Positions 6,284-6,605 of a DNA stretch of 6,605 nucleotides are shown here, in pieces; the stretch's first letter is position 1, and each line of letters begins with the position of its first letter. The DNA is taken from positions 1-6,605 of the forward strand of contig JAEZMC010000008.1 in the NCBI GenBank assembly GCA_023435805.1, read 5' to 3'. This stretch comes from Bacillota bacterium (GTDB lineage Bacteria > Bacillota > Clostridia > Acetivibrionales > DTU013). The translations under genes were made by a program, and so were the position numbers. Under the pieces are notes generated by a model. It was not told the DNA's origin and ran no database searches. It was given only the letters and a program-made list of their open reading frames with translations.

Positions 6284-6605
6284 TCAGCCCTCAAGATTCT
6301 TCAGACGTCTGATATCATCCCCTGCGAACCTGAATATGTCGTAACTGCCTGTAATGCGGGAAACCACCCGTTCGTCATAATAGTCAAACAGTTTTTTCAG
6401 GTCGATATTGGTGACAATGATGGTTTTGCATGGCCTTCTGCGGCTATTTGCATACCGAGTATCCATGATGTTCAAAAGCTCTGCATAACGTGTTGCACTA
6501 GGAGATTCCGTACCAAGGTCGTCGATGATCAGCAGATCCGCTTCAAGAATACTCTTGTAAACCGAGTTTTCATACGCTTCATCCCGTGAAAATTTGTAGC
6601 GATAC
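6284..6605 (-). CDS. DnaC/DnaI-like AAA+ replicative helicase loader, C-terminal part (5' end outside the window)
   Basis: On the minus strand the frame is open from the window edge to TGA at 6284-6286, giving the last 106 residues. It has the Walker B segment LLIIDDLGTE (window residues 24-33), a sensor-1 VTN (64-66) and an ERVVSRI segment (78-84) whose arginines match the arginine-finger region. It ends with the FRFAGDDIRRLK block (91-102) typical of DnaC/DnaI and the related IstB proteins. These ATPases load the replicative DNA helicase onto DNA at the origin or at restart sites. The Walker A motif would lie upstream and is not visible. A transposon-linked IstB is less likely, because no transposase gene or inverted repeat is seen on this side, though the upstream neighbour is outside the window. 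A TTG at 6475 inside this frame is not the real start, since conserved Walker B residues lie upstream of it. Confidence 0.88.
   Translation of the reverse strand, partial: YRYKFSRDEAYENSVYKSILEADLLIIDDLGTESPSATRYAELLNIMDTRYANSRRRPCKTIIVTNIDLKKLFDYYDERVVSRITGSYDIFRFAGDDIRRLKNLEG

Noticed and set aside
6284..6475. Treating the 63-codon minus-strand frame as a small independent gene
   Set aside because: The frame continues without a stop to the window edge and includes the conserved Walker B motif, so it is the end of a helicase loader gene.
1..6605. Mobile element, prophage, toxin-antitoxin or defence system
   Set aside because: No transposase, integrase, terminal repeats, restriction or toxin domains were seen. 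The CPBP (Abi-like) protease alone, with no bacteriocin genes beside it, is not evidence of such a system.

Overview
The window looks like ordinary chromosomal DNA of a spore-forming Firmicute, most likely a member of Clostridia. The evidence is the sleB-ypeB spore germination pair, a DnaC/DnaI-type helicase loader, a Gram-positive-style diacylglycerol glucosyltransferase, strong AGGAGG ribosome binding sites and frequent TTG starts. Base composition is close to balanced and similar across the genes. I see no insertion sequence, tRNA, rRNA, CRISPR array or phage module. The species cannot be named from the sequence alone.

Layout from left to right. Positions 1-1203 (+) hold the C-terminal 400 residues of a large glycoside phosphorylase-like protein that starts before the window. 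Positions 1268-1690 (+) encode a small ureidoglycolate lyase-like (AllA-fold) protein. Its stop codon overlaps the stop codon of a convergent GT28 family glucosyltransferase (1687-2850, -) of the MGDG synthase/UgtP type. A divergent intergenic region (2851-3083) contains two hairpin-forming inverted repeats, the second followed by a T tract. The sleB (3084-3557) and ypeB (3582-4973) genes follow as a two-gene operon, both starting with TTG, and end at a strong intrinsic terminator (4997-5034). A CPBP-family intramembrane protease gene (5103-6218, +) comes next, with its own likely -10 box and ribosome binding site. The right edge (6284-6605, -) holds the C-terminal 106 residues of a DnaC/DnaI-like AAA+ helicase loader, convergent with the protease.

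Functionally, the core is spore germination. SleB is a cortex-lytic enzyme exported from the forespore, and YpeB is the membrane-anchored partner needed for its localisation or stability. The glucosyltransferase would make glucosyl-diacylglycerol membrane lipids. The glycoside phosphorylase would cleave glucan linkages with phosphate. The remaining genes show no clear pathway link to these. I found no convincing evidence of a new multi-gene system. The items most worth a second look are the tandem hairpins upstream of sleB, the two-codon minimal ORF overlapping the sleB start, the compact SleB without a peptidoglycan-binding domain, and the AllA-like gene with no purine-degradation neighbours.
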